Source: Setoptus koraiensis (lineage: Eukaryota; Arthropoda). From it: 64,000 nt of DNA. Positions within the stretch are counted from its first letter, which is position 1. Each line of letters opens with the position of its first letter. Both the position numbers and the translations under genes were made by a program. Where the stretch lies: the NCBI GenBank assembly GCA_048013815.1, contig CM106586.1, positions 5,766,001 to 5,830,000 of the forward strand. Reading direction: 5' to 3'. Of this stretch, positions 1-12,453 are shown piece by piece. Below the pieces are notes generated by a model. That model ran no database searches. It saw only the letters and a program-made list of their open reading frames with translations, and was not told the origin of the DNA.

Positions 1-1
1 G

Positions 2-1581
2 TGCAAGAAAACAAAAGTTCACGCAGCGGCTTACTTATTCGCCTTGCTTGACCCATTGATATTTCTCGATACATTCAAAATCGGCTTTTATCATTTAGAG
101 TTGTTCATGATGTCCGTTACGTGCCTACAAAACAGTCTATTGAGGATTAATCGCAACAACGTATTCAAGCGCTTGTCAGAGACTATCAAAATATTAGACA
201 GCCCATTCGAAGATTTCATCGATGAGTATCTGACTATACTTTTAACGTCCAACATAAAAAATATAGGTAATTCAATTAGTAAACAACAGACCCAAATGGA
301 ACAATTGAATAATCTGATAGACAGAAGCTATCGCGAAATGTTGGCGCCCAACATTCCGATGAGGCGATACTACCCGATGCTCAATTTAGATAACTCATTT
401 GATATCTCAGCTGGTGAAATTATCGCTGATCTATCGTGTTCGGGACACCACCACAATCACGTCAATTGTTTCAAGAACCAACCCGAACAAGTTTCCGACA
501 AATCAACAGAGAATAAAAGCCTGTTCGGTGGACAGGGTTGTCATGGTGTTTTTCAAAAAGCGAAATTGATAGCAGTATTAGTAGCACTTCAATGCACATT
601 TAATTTTGCAATAATGTGCATATATGTGACTACCTCAGAAAAAAATGACTGTGTGCTCAGTTTGGATGCGGTAGAAGGGACATTATTTTTGGCACTAAGA
701 TTTTTGGTATTGATTATATACTATATAGGCCCAGCTTTGTCCACGTTAATCAATGGATATTTATTTGTCTTTGTCATAATGTCACTATTTGCTAAAATGC
801 AATTGTTACAGAAGGTCATGAAACGTTATAGTGACGAAATAAGAGCTGTTGTAAATAACGGGGGACCGAAACTAGGATGTAAGACATATTATCATGACTC
901 GGTACATGTGAACTTAATCATTACTAATTTGTTAAGAATTAACAATTACCTTTTCTGGAAAACAGAATCATGTAATATGTTCTTGAGAACAGGTCTAACT
1001 TGTTTCTGTCTTTGGATGTTAATTAGTGTGATCGGTGCCTCCATTCACCTGATAAAATATTATTCTGTAATGAACATTTACGAGACGTCAATAAGCCTAG
1101 TATTTGTGAGCTTATATATCTCAACTGTTGCAACTCTTAATATAGCCGCCTCATTAAACAAGAAGGTAGGTTTAGTTTCGTCACAATCAACCAATTAACG
1201 TTCTGATTGAACATGCTAATGTCCTTATATCAATATTTAACATTCTTTCAAAATATTTAATAGATCGAATTGAACTATCACAGGTGGATGAGTTTGTACG
1301 CTGATCTGATTAAAGGAAGAAAGGTAACTTTAAGGGAGAATATCTACAAAAGTCTATCAGTATTCTACGATACAGCACCAACAGTGGGTATAGACACGGT
1401 TAATCGAATCACGAGAGCTAATCTGTTGATTGTAAGTTCCAAGCACCGATCCACTCAAACCAATCTTAAATCAACAATATAGTTTAATGCGAGCAACCGT
1501 CTATTTTCACTAATTGTGCATCTTCAGACGTTGTCGTGGATCTTTACTGGAGTGGCACTGGCATTCAGTTTCAGAGGATAG
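2..1581 (+). CDS. Gustatory-receptor-like 7TM protein, 5' partial
   Basis: The reading frame is open from the window edge, so the N-terminus is missing. Three exons can be joined in frame: 2-1165, 1264-1431 and 1528-1581 (stop TAG), about 461 residues seen. Both introns are phase 0 (AAG/GTAGGT donor, then ATT/GTAAGT). Hydrophobic segments lie near the N-terminal end, then around the stretches starting KLIAVLVAL, TLFLALRFLVLII, NGYLFVFVIMSL, TGLTCFCLWMLI, ISLVFVSLYIS, and in the last exon TLSWIFTGVALAF. A long hydrophilic loop of roughly 130 residues with His/Cys (GHHHNHVNC) separates the early and later membrane segments. Multiple membrane spans plus short phase-0 C-terminal exons are the usual architecture of arthropod gustatory receptors (family knowledge). 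The classic TYhhhhhQF motif of the last helix is not recognisable, so another polytopic family remains possible. It would act as a plasma-membrane chemosensory receptor if the assignment holds. Confidence 0.5.
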
Positions 1582-1928
1582 ATCGCTGATTAGGTTCAAC
1601 AAAAAAGAGAGCTGATAATTGCGAATCTATTTCAAGCGGACGAAACCCCGAGTGACAAGTTTGGAGGTCAGTCGGAAGCATCATCTTTTGTTTGACTCCT
1701 ATCTAAAGTATCAAAATTGTTTGTACAGTAGCTGACAGCAGTTGTTTTTGAGTCTTGTTATTACAAAATCATAAAACATTCGTTAATTTTGCACAGGTTT
1801 AGTAGAAGATACACCACTCAATCAGTTACAGCAATGTTTGCTGAAATACGATAAATCGCGTCCCCTCGATTTAAGAAATCGCTCAAGTCAGAATTCGGAT
1901 AATTGAACGGAGTCAAAATGTTCAAAAG
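1582..1928. other. Intergenic stretch
   Basis: 3' flank of the chemoreceptor-like gene and the gap before the possible minus-strand exon. No coding signal or repeat seen. Confidence 0.5.
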
Positions 1929-2335
1929 TTATTTTGAAAAGTGTTTCTTTTTATCAAATTGAACAATTGCCAAAGTTACCGGCGTAGTTTCTTGTTCAAA
2001 CATATATTGCTGCGGTGTCGTTGCATCACCTGTCGAAGGAATGAAATTGCTAAATATCCCACGTAGGTCATCTTCACGATCAATCGCATTCATGGGTATA
2101 TCGCTTGGGTTTCTTGTGTAATTCTGATGCTGCCAACATTCTAATAACAAAAAGTGGTGAGCGTCCGATGGAACGAAGGGGATACCTGACTTTTTGTAGC
2201 AAGATCTATCGTTGAAACTTCCTTTTGTCTCTTCAGATTGATCCAATAGCCAATAGATCAACCCTGTTGCATCTGAATCGATCTTAACACTCTTCAGGTG
2301 TTGGCGGAGAAGAAAGAAAATATCAGAAGAGCCAC
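1929..2335 (-). CDS. Candidate terminal exon of an unidentified gene
   Basis: A minus-strand frame runs open from a good acceptor-like tacag just above this start to a stop at 1929, about 135 residues, starting CGSSDIFFLLRQHLKSV and including a Cys/His-containing stretch (FLLLECWQHQNYTRNP). Composition looks protein-like rather than random. It sits about 150 bp downstream, on the same strand, of the secreted orphan at 2483-3583. A weak donor (GGT/GTAGGT) near the end of that gene would join to this exon in phase 0, giving a longer secreted protein, but a better donor match 4 bp further on gives the wrong phase. It could equally be a separate gene or noise. No family was recognised. Confidence 0.3.
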
Positions 2336-2482
2336 ACTGTACTTAAACACAAAAATCGTCCGCAGCAGTAATGGTTGACAATTATATATTCAACTACTCG
2401 TAGTGGCACTAGTATATTGCCTGGATAGAACCAGCGATCCTTACTAGTTACGGTTATTTTCCGCACTGGCGCAATCCATCTC

Positions 2483-3583
2483 TCAATGTAATCTGTTAAG
2501 TAGTTTACCTACACCCTTGTTGATCAAGGCTTTGACTCCATTTCGCGCTTTGTACTCGCAGAGAAGATCTCGGCTGATCTCTCTGAATGGCTCAGCCAAT
2601 TCAAAGCTCTTTGCCTCAATATCCTGGTTAGTAAACAAACCCGATGGAGGCGGTTTGGAGTTCTGGATTGACTCTAGATCATGGGACGCCATTCCATCAA
2701 ACAAAGCCTTTGGAAGTGTTGTCAAACCGCGGCAATATTGGATACTTCTGAGGAAGCGTCTGACTATTGGGCTATTCTTCAATCTGTTGTCTATCACATC
2801 GTTTTTGTCTCGGGCCCTGATACCGTAGCGACCTAAAAACTCAATGGGAAGGGTTGAGTTTTGCTCGTAACTCTCAATCAATTTGCAAGATCGCTTAAGA
2901 TTCAAAAAGTTTTCAATCTGTTCTTTGGTATCAAATGAAATTTTAATGCCACAGTCATGCTTCAATATTTCATTTCTCATCAGATTCTCTGGTAGATCAA
3001 CTGTGTGCGGGTAGGAACAATTTTTGAACATTTCACGAATAGTTTCATCTTTTTCCACAACATCCAAGCTTTGTCTAAGGGCCTCGTCTGATTGCTCCGC
3101 TTGCTTTAGTTTTGTTTCAAGGTTTCTTTTGCAGGTTATAATAGCCTGGCCGAATATCAACGAAGTTAATCGAAGCAATCCATGGTCTATTTTGTTTTGT
3201 TTGCATCGACTTTCATATCTGATTAGCCGCCGGTGAAAGTTATACACTAGCATGATGAAAGGCTCTTCGCACACAGAATGATATGTTGGCAATATATGAA
3301 CAATTTCTTCCATAGCTTCCACATCTTCTATACCTTTATTACTGTTCATACAGTCGTTGATGAGTTCGAGAGTTGCCTCGCTGTTTAGATCCGGTGTTTG
3401 TTCCAACTCCTTTGCAAATTTTATGAATTTTGACACCGAGTCGAGAGATTTTACTCTTTTGCGGCAGAGTGACCTCGATGATGTCCATAGTTTTCCCTTA
3501 CCATACCCAGCCGAATTGACAGGCAGGAAAACACCGACTACGCTGACGATCAGTAACAAGGATGACGCTTGTTGTACTGACAT
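2483..3583 (-). CDS. Orphan secreted Cys-containing helical protein
   Basis: A single 366-residue open frame on the minus strand. The start at 3583 is chosen because it gives a clean signal peptide (SSLLLIVSVVGVFLPVNSA), predicted to be cleaved near residue 25. The mature part is rich in Lys, Glu, Arg and Leu with no membrane segment, and has ten cysteines spread fairly evenly, suggesting a helical extracellular fold with up to five disulfides. Two possible N-glycosylation sites are seen (NCS and NST). No catalytic motif or repeat was recognised. The spacing of Cys resembles lineage-specific secreted proteins of arthropods such as salivary or allergen-like helical proteins, but that is only an inference. 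It may be longer at the C-terminus if it splices into the candidate exon at 1929-2335. Confidence 0.6.
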   Translation of the reverse strand: MSVQQASSLLLIVSVVGVFLPVNSAGYGKGKLWTSSRSLCRKRVKSLDSVSKFIKFAKELEQTPDLNSEATLELINDCMNSNKGIEDVEAMEEIVHILPTYHSVCEEPFIMLVYNFHRRLIRYESRCKQNKIDHGLLRLTSLIFGQAIITCKRNLETKLKQAEQSDEALRQSLDVVEKDETIREMFKNCSYPHTVDLPENLMRNEILKHDCGIKISFDTKEQIENFLNLKRSCKLIESYEQNSTLPIEFLGRYGIRARDKNDVIDNRLKNSPIVRRFLRSIQYCRGLTTLPKALFDGMASHDLESIQNSKPPPSGLFTNQDIEAKSFELAEPFREISRDLLCEYKARNGVKALINKGVGKLLNRLH

Positions 3584-3599
3584 CTCAATCTAAATTTGT

Positions 3600-6081
3600 A
3601 TCTCGAAAATTGTTGAAAACTCGATCCGATGAGTCTTGCAGTTCGGTCTAATTTAAACAAAATCTCTGAAATATTTGTAATCTTTAGTCAAGCGCCACTT
3701 CTATTTATATCAGGTCGAAACATTTTATACAAAAAAGCCATATGGAGAATGTTCTATTTTTGCATCGCAATATTATCGGGACATTCGAAGAAGACAAGTT
3801 GCAAGAGTTAGAATTTTTCAGTCCGGATATTTTTTTCTTTCTGAAACAAGTGAGGTTGTTTCTCGAAAATAAAGTGTTTTCGCTTTTGTTGGACCTGAGA
3901 TTGGATTTTTTTTTTTGACAGCTACCAATAATTTTTGGTTTATTTCGAGCCACAGTTGCAAGTAGCAAGGGGATAGCGCACGTTCAACGGATGTGTGTAT
4001 GATAGAACTGAGCAATAATTGCTTTGCTTTATTTTGCTTGCAATTGACATATGATTTGCCTAATAGTGACTTAAGCTATCTCTATGGCGTCCATTGCCTC
4101 AAGTTACATGGAGATACATGCTCGAAATAGATGCTGACAGGAATATTCAACATTTAACAGAGAGCGAGTGTTAATTATGATTAGTGTCTGATCAAAAATA
4201 AAAGTGGTAAAGTTAAGACCATTTTTGGTGATAGTTATACAGTGTATGGAGCTGACAAAGGATGACAGAACTGTATCACTGTCTTTAAAATCTGATCATT
4301 GTCCTGCTTTACTGGATGCCAATGCTATAAAATAAAACAAAATTCTCAAACATAGCTTACACATACTAAGCAAAGTCGGGTTTTGAAAACCAATGGCTTC
4401 ATTCTGATCTCATTATTCCCAAAATCATGAATATTGACAAATAATCCTTGAGAATGCAGCAAACAGCACCAAATTTTATCCGAAAATACAAATAAAAGTG
4501 TATCTTGTCGTTTTTTCTTTAGACAAATGACAGATCGTGCCAGAATGGCTTGTGCTTTTGTTTTGTTCAGTTGTGGAATCCATGACTGATGACACTACTT
4601 TACTTAAGGTAAAGTTACATGATGATACATAGTTACATGAGTAGTTTATAAATACATTATTATGGTGAAGCTGAAGACTGTTTGAAAAACAAGTCACTCT
4701 CACATTGCAATATCCTGATTATCGTTAGCACTGGTCACGATGCCAACAAGAAGTGGTCTCAGTTTGGGCAACAGCCATTGTAGGTATCCAGCATCTAATA
4801 GTGGTCCTTTATAAATTAGTTATTTATTGTTGACTTTGTGTTCCCTTCGTGAGTTTTCCTCTATAGTCACTGGAGCCGAGGCCACAAGTCTGTCAAAGTA
4901 TTTTCTTAAATTGATTTTAAATCGTTTCCAACTAGCGACTAGCTCTACTGTCTGAGATTGCATGTTGCTCATTGACTTGCTATCATTATTAGTAGTATTA
5001 GGGGACATGCACACTTCCGATTCGAAGTGAGAGTGATTGTTACCACTCAATTTCCAATACATCGTGGGACATTCTCAACCTGCAATGGTCAAGGTAGTTA
5101 TTTCCTGTCAGAAAGACTAGCTGGTCACTCATTTTAAATGTCAATACAAAACTAAAACATTTTCTTGTTTCATGTTTTTACAGCAAGACCGACAGCACAC
5201 AAGCAGTTTGGTGACAAAATAAGTTTGTCCTTGCGGACTGGATGTCGTTCGGTTCTGATAGATGGTTGAATGCGAACGGTTTGCTTGCCAACTGACACTT
5301 GCATGTTAGCATCCTACAGGTGATTGTGCATAGCGTCATGTACTTTGACAACGTCTTACAGCTGAGACGATGTAGAAATCCAAGTGAATGTAGCTGCAAT
5401 TACACAACTTCTCCATCCATCAATATTGTCAGAGTTGCTAATCAATTGTCGTTAGTAGCTGTTAGTTTTGCTCCAGCTGATACTGTTACTGTGGCTGCCG
5501 CTGCTGCTTCTTTTGGCCTTTGTTTTGATTTGTTGGGCAATTCATTGAGGTTGTTTGTAATGGCTTCTTGAATTATCCTTGCAATCAATCCGGTTATGGC
5601 CGGCGTTGTTGTTGGTGTGGCGCGTTTGTGAACGTTCAACTGCGGCATAACTTTCAACAATTGCAACCGACTCCTACAGTGATACTTAATAAGATGAATG
5701 AATGGCGTTATCTTGTAGAGACAAATACTGACTGTGGTTGACGTTGCGATTCTGTGCATTTGGCCAGGCACCAACAACAACTCTGTCTATCGATGATGGA
5801 ATACATACATACTGCCGCACTGTTATATCCACATGTATCCACGGAGTCATTCCACTACAGCATACAAACAACATGACCTGTTAGCTGTGAGTGAAAGGGC
5901 TCGAACTCAATGACTTGATTGGTCGAGTCATTATTATCATCATTACCGTCGTGGCCTGTGTATTGTGGTCAGCCACCGGTAAATATCTTGTCTGACTAGC
6001 CCGTCTGCAAGTCAGCAGGCCAGAGAACAATAAATACTAGCAACAGATGTTAAAATAGCCGTATTCTATAGCTCATCACAA
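3600..6081. other. Intergenic region between orphan gene and GMC gene
   Basis: About 2.5 kb of AT-rich DNA upstream of the orphan gene and downstream of the GMC oxidoreductase stop. Apart from the weak minus-strand frame at 4820-5062, nothing is clearly coding. A low-complexity minus-strand frame near 5442-5780 (TPTTTP and poly-Ala) was not accepted as a gene. No transposon or RNA gene seen. Confidence 0.4.
4820..5062 (-). CDS. Weak small ORF, possible terminal exon
   Basis: An 80-codon minus-strand frame whose C-terminal half reads like a real amphipathic helix (VELVASWKRFKINLRKYF) followed by a charged tail. A splice-acceptor-like ttgcag lies just upstream, but the frame upstream of the ATG has a stop, so the link to any other exon is unproven. 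No family was recognised. It may be chance. Confidence 0.2.
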   Translation of the reverse strand: MYWKLSGNNHSHFESEVCMSPNTTNNDSKSMSNMQSQTVELVASWKRFKINLRKYFDRLVASAPVTIEENSRREHKVNNK

Positions 6082-9000
6082 TTATAAAAGATCATCATGG
6101 ATTCCATCTAGTATATTAATATCATTGTTCTCTGATAGTAAATGATGATGATGGTGCGGAATTGGTGTTTCAATTGACGATGACCAATGATGGTCCACAA
6201 GAGCACTGTATTTATTTGTTGTTGTTTGAGCTGTTGTTGCAAGTGTTTCATGTCGACTAGCAGCAGCAACAGAGGTGTCTTCGTAATAATCATACATCCC
6301 ACCGTAATCATCATAACCGTGATGTCCGAAAGGTTGTTGTGATTCGAGCTTAATGAGATCGGCAGCGCGTTCTGCAATCATTATAACGGGTGCGTTTGTG
6401 TTCGAGGATATAATTGTTGGCATTATCGAGGCATCGACCACTCTCAAACCTTTAACGCCGCCTCGAACTTTGAGCGAAACGTCAACCACACCAGTGGGGT
6501 CTAAGTCGTTTTGTGTCATCTTACAAGTGCCCACTGGATGATATATTGTCCATGTCAGTGTTCTGGCTACACATTCTAGATAGGAATCAGCAAGATAGGA
6601 ATAGTGTTCGCAACCTGGCACCAAATGATTAAACAATTTAGATCCAAAACGTTCAACGAATGGCCTGGACGTTCCAATTGCAATGGCTATCTTCATGCCC
6701 TCGATAATGGTCTTAACATCGTGCGGATGACTTAAGTAACGTGGATCAATAAGCGGGTGCTCATATGGATTTCTTGAGCGCAATTTGAGATAACCGCGAC
6801 TCTTCGGACGCAACAGCACTGGATCTATGGAGAAACTTGACGTTCTCATGTACTTCTCATAGTAGGGCCATATCTATAGTTGTGTTCGATTGAATGTCAG
6901 CAATATTTTTGTACGTGTTAGCGAACTACAGAAACAACTAATATCAACGAGCAGTCTAATTTTGTTGTCACATCAGCTACTCACCCTGTTCGACAGGCCC
7001 GCCAACTGCTTGAAGTATCTGCCGCCGTCGGCCACCACATCGGCGGGAATGAAATGCATCTCGATATCGGGCCAGTCTACAGTATCATTGGTGTATTTCG
7101 TATTGACGAATGCCAGACCGTCAACACCAGTGGATGAGAGAGGACCTGCGCACGAACATGATGATTTAAACACAATCAATTAGTTAATCATTTAGTTTAT
7201 GTTTTGTTGAGTGGCGTGAGTGACAATTATGACATCAATTTGCACAAGGTGAATACTTACCACGTCCCTTTATGAAATACTTGAGCATATTTGATGGCGT
7301 AAATATTCTTCTAGTTGTAAGTGTGACAGGCCTATTTATAGTGAAATGAATTCCACCAGGGTATATGTGATCCTGGAGGTTGTGCCCAACAGGTAAATCG
7401 GCCACCAACGGTATGCCAAGCTGACGAAGATGCTCTCTCGGACCAACCCCTGACAGCATAAGTAATTGTGGTGAATTGATTGCTCCGCCAGATAGAATTA
7501 TCTCTCGTCTGGCGTAAACAAGTTTACTCAATTTGAAGCGATCAAATTGAACACCAATCGCCCGCTTGTCGTGATTAAATAGTATCTAAGTAAACAGAAC
7601 ATAATCATAATAATAATGGAAAGCAATAGGGGGTTAATTCAATGCGAATTGTTGTTTTGTTTGTTGCGGCCAGCACAATGGACTAATCGAATTGTTGCAC
7701 CCCAAGACTTCATCGATCACTTTCGACGTTCGTCAGCGAGTTCACATGTGGTAGATAAATTGGAATTGGCCTCCCTCTGCAAGCTTCGCTAATTTTGGTC
7801 ACGGGTCGTCTTCGGCGTCATTATGATGGAAGCGCCTGCAATATTGTTATAGTTGAGTCAATTGTGTATATGGGCTCATTTATCATCCGTCAATGACATA
7901 CTACAATGGTACAAATACGGTTATATTTCCACTTGGAACAACAGCATAATTATAATTGCACTATCCTCGTTAGATCCGGTCATGTTTATCATGCGATCAT
8001 TGACCGCAGTTAAAAATACAATTCATGCATTCACTGACTTCACTAGAGCCAATCTGGCTTCTGGTCTGTCCAATTGTCTCGCGAATTTTTTGTTTGAATC
8101 GGGCGCCACGATCAGGCCGTGGGTGAAAGTTCGCGCCCCTCGGTGAACTGTGAACCAATAAAAAAATGAGCCGTTGCATTTCGCAGCGGCTCATTTGCTG
8201 TTGTTTGTGCCTAGCCCCACATTACGCCGTATGTGTGTCGCACAGTGTGTGTGCGTGTGTGTGTGCACCGGAAAGGATTGTTCTAGATTAATGCGAACAT
8301 TATGCGGTGATCGGCCCACTGTGCGCATTCTCATGGCGCGCACCATCATCCGCTAACTTCCCAAATAACAAAGGACAATTCTTGAGAAAGTGCACGCACT
8401 AAAAGGGAGATGCCCTCACCGATGCACCGAGTATCTGTGTCTCGTTGTGTAAATTACACTTGCAAAGGCACAAATTCAATTCCGCAATCCAGCAAAAACT
8501 ATGAGCACAAGTATACAAAATATATCTAGCAACATGCACACGTAATATGACGTAATTTCCGTAATCTTAGAGACATAATGACATAACATAACCTCTGGAG
8601 ATGAAGATCCTTTGGCGAATAATCTTCCCAGGATAACATTGCCAATGCAGGGATCAAATTGCAAGAACGAGGAACAAGAAAACGACGACGAGGATGATAC
8701 TATTGCGAGTTGCAACAAACGATTTGTAGTGCCTGGCGCGGTCAGCAACAATTGTGCGCTTGTTCCAGCGATGGTCTCAGCTGACGAGTGAGAGTTATAT
8801 AAGCAGCTCGTGCTGTGGTTACATGATGAGAGCACTGGAGCAAGATACTACCGGCCAGCGCCATCATTACGCCATGCACTATGTGTAATTCAACAGGTAA
8901 CATGAGAGAAATGGATCGGGCAAGATGGGAGCAACACAATAATCAAGTGCACTGCATACATAACCAAATGGAATGCATAACGAAACAAGGACGATGCAAT

Positions 9001-12000
9001 ATCAGTCAGCTCGGCAGGTTAGGTACGCAGGGTATGTAATGAACTGCCGAGGCTAATCAAATCGAATTGCACAGCCAACCAACAGCGGCTATACATAGCT
9101 TGTTACACATCTCGGCTGTTTGGTGCCGTGTGGTTAGCTTGAGATTCTAAATGCGGCTTCGCCTCTGCCGCATATATTATGCAAGAAAATGGCTACACAA
9201 TAGAACAATGGACACCACCATCACACCATCCAATCAGCGGGCCAACTGGGTTAGTGTATTAATAACCCACGCGCGAATGGGTCTATTAGCTGAAATCAAA
9301 CTGGTGTGTATATTGATTTAATTAGCCCTCTCTCTCTCTCTCTCTCTCTCTCGCTCCAGAACAGTCTCCTATGGATCGTCGAGGCGTCGAAGGACTCACC
9401 ATCGAAATATGCCAATGATTCTATCCCATCCAATCAACGAAAGTAATCCTCCTCACATCGATTATGTTGTTCTAAGTACTACATTATAAGTCTACCGGAT
9501 ATCGTTACGCTCGTCAGTTAGAACCATGCAAGGCTGTACAAATACTTGCAAATGAGCTGATGAATACCACTGCAATAGAAAGTTAGTTACCAATACTAAA
9601 ATCTTTTGACAGGTTGTAATGAACCATCATCAATGCAGCATAAGTATTGTGTCTACTAACTACGACTATAATGCTGATACCAATCAGTGCATATGTGATG
9701 GTCATACAAGTGTTCTGCTGTTATACAAGCTTAAAACTACTCGCTTATTTCAACATTCCTCTTCTGAATGATTCCACTAATAGCCACAAACAAATCGAGA
9801 ATGTGGTCAGCGAAAAAGTCAAAGGCTACATATCAGAACCGTAGAACAGCGAGCTGCTGAACCGACGAATCACCAGTCATATACAGACTATTGTGAGTAG
9901 ATTGTCTCAATCGGCAAATCATTTCCCACCCATCTCACAACCACTTCACTGGAAGCGCCGCCACTATCACGAAGGTGGTTTGAAGGCTTTCAGCTGTTTC
10001 ACTGTCCATGCCATTGTTATTGACGTTCTACAACTAATTATAGTTCAGCAGAACCAACTACACTTGCATTTACACACACGGAACGATGACTTGTTTTGAA
10101 GAAACAAATTGATCGTCTGTTTCTCATCAACACATCGTCATTTCCCGATTCTTGGCGATGCTTCGCGAAGTTTGTAAATAGAAACTGAAAGTGATTTCGC
10201 CAGCTTGCGTCCTTACTCCAATCAAAGTGGCTTCACATTTGTTATAATGCTAGACTAATAGAAAAACAATTCAGTTTATAAGGGGTGAAAACGTCTTAAT
10301 ATGTGAGAATTCTCCTACATAACATAATGATGATAGAACGTGAACCTCGGCCAAGAACACTCTGATCGATTGACTGTGTCCCAAAAAGCTGTTAATGCTT
10401 TAATTAGCGGCATATTAAACAATTAGCAGCACTTTCAGAGACAAAACAGACTGGCGAATTGTATTGCTAGCGGGTAGCATTTTTCTATAGGCAGAACAAC
10501 AACCATCGCCAACAACTTTCTGATGGAGCATCATAATCAATATTTCCACGCCTCGGCGATCGTGGTGATCATCAAACTTTATTCTATACTCTGTAATTTG
10601 TTTTAGAAAGTTTGTTTATCTATAGCGGGCTCTTGTTCAATCAGTCACCAATTTTTAGAGCTTATAACATAACCGATCATGATCCATGGCGTGACGTTCT
10701 TTTAGCAAGTGCACGCCGCTGTGATGTGACAAAAATAACATGAAATGAACGTCAGAGAAAGCAAGAGAAGTGAAACACGACAGCTTCTTAGTGCTACAAT
10801 ACTCTTTACTGTTATCTCATGTTATGCAATACCACTATTGGTCATTATTGTAGCGCCATTATCGGCAATGACCGGACAAACTGATCGGCAGAATAGACCA
10901 ATGGTCAGACTAACATACACATTTCTGGGCATCTTCTGAAATTATTGGATCGTTGTCTTGGAACTGGCCAAGTTAAAATGACAAGGATCATAGGACAACA
11001 CAATATGTGTCATGCATGTACTCTTTGGGCAGTTACGCTAAACTCACCTTTGTAACCATTGCAAATGTTAGTATATCCAGATTTGGCCGTTTATGTACAG
11101 GATATAGGAATGCTTTGGCTGTAGAGCAACGAGCTCCGAATCTATTAGTAGTTTGTGGCACAGCGAAACCTGTTAGAATATTGGACAAGAGAGAAAGAAC
11201 GAGAGTAAGGGAGAGTAAGTGAGTTGCTACTAAGTTGATAACAACAACAAAAAGGGAGTAGCATCATATAGTCGCGTAGTTAATATCATGAACGAATGAA
11301 TGGATCCGAGCAAACGCGGTCACACAATTTCGAACTTAGGATCGCAACTTGTCAAATAAGAACCGCCACGGTTACATCATATCCACAATACCGGCAAAGA
11401 CAATGCTCATTAAAAATCGATGATAATTTTAATCGAATACAAACAGTCGAGAAGAGAATAGTTGCGCGAAATGGCGAGAGAGAAAGTCTCTTGAATAGCC
11501 CACTCACCTGACTGAATTGGTCCATTCAAATCGTTTATTGGTGGGTAGCCCAAATGGCGGCCCGCTTCAACGAAAGTGTGACCTAATGGCGTTACATATG
11601 GCGTCCTACTTACTGATAAATATCCATTTCGACCATGAAAGCCTGACATTGAATATTGGAATTGTACGGATGATAAGATACGTTTTACACATGATCAATT
11701 TATGTTCGTATGAAGGAGACAAATTTTGCTACATGTAAACGTTTCGCAGCATCCATATCGCACAACCTTGAACTCCATTGGAGCACAAAAAAGAAGAGGA
11801 GGTTGAAACTGAAAGCTACCGCTTAAGGATACTCACCATTAGTGGCTATGTCATGGTCGCCATTGTCTTCAGACTTTAAAAAATAGGGAAAAACGTCTGA
11901 CCAGTGCCAACCTTTTGGCCAATTATCGTAATCATTGGGATTACCTCGAGCGTATAACATAACATTGAGAACACTAGTGCCACCTAACACTCTACCTCGC

Positions 12001-12453
12001 GGCCAAAAACTGCGTCTTTGATTGAGACCAAAACAAGCATGGGCCTGGGGTTGAGTATGGTAGGCCCAATCCATAGCGGATTTTTGTAAGAATTGATATG
12101 CCAACGGAATCTCACTAATTATGTTCTCACTTCCACCAGCCTCTAAAAGTAAGACGCTAACGTGCGGATCTTCACTGAGCCGATTAGCCAAAACTGAGCC
12201 GGCGGAACCAGAGCCAACTTGATCATTACAATTAAAGCGTGAATTAGGCAAAATTGGGTTAGAATGAGAACTTTGGTGATGTTGTTAGCAAACGTTATGA
12301 ATCAATTGTCTATTTACCTATAATGTAGTCATATTCTCGTTGCCAGGAGTGAGCGGATAGTGTCGCCGGCTTCTTAACAATGTGCTTATGCAATGTCATG
12401 AGTGTCATTAGTGGCAGAGTTAGCGCTGACAATTTGGCTAAAGTTGTGAACAT
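6082..12453 (-). CDS. GMC oxidoreductase (glucose-dehydrogenase-like), 7 exons
   Basis: FAD-dependent alcohol/sugar oxidoreductase of the GMC family, probably secreted or membrane-tethered through a hydrophobic N-terminus (residues 1-25). Exons, in transcript order: 12453-12318, 12217-11837, 11642-11508, 11169-11048, 7585-7261, 7145-6985, 6873-6082. Phases agree at every junction and the total is 2052 nt, 683 residues. Diagnostic motifs are the FAD-binding VGSGSAG (from residue 46), signature 1 around PRGRVLGGTS (from about 118), signature 2 GGAINSPQLLMLSGVGP in exon 5, the catalytic HPVGTCKM (His about 532) and the second active-site position in SSNTNAPV (Asn about 580, His in many relatives). 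Exon 4 has no ATG but is needed: it carries the ARCSTAKAFL motif. Intron 4 is about 3.5 kb. The last 90 residues form an unusual His/Asp/Tyr/Thr-rich tail past the normal family end. Substrate cannot be predicted; arthropod relatives act in cuticle, immunity or ecdysteroid/sugar oxidation. Confidence 0.92.
7586..11047 (-). other. Large intron 4 of the GMC gene
   Basis: About 3.46 kb between exons 4 and 5, flanked by AAG/GTGAGT and a cttag acceptor. It holds a CT microsatellite (9328-9352) and a short GT tract near 8246-8265, with no convincing nested gene on either strand. Confidence 0.7.
9328..9352. repeat. (CT)n microsatellite
   Basis: Uninterrupted CT dinucleotides within the large GMC intron. 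Confidence 0.95.

Noticed and set aside
5442-5780. 112-codon minus-strand frame with TPTTTP and poly-Ala
   Set aside because: Low complexity, no domain, no good splice partners; a frame on the other strand overlaps it.
5890-5945. tRNA B-box-like sequence gagttcgagcc on the minus strand
   Set aside because: No A box at the right distance and no cloverleaf could be drawn.
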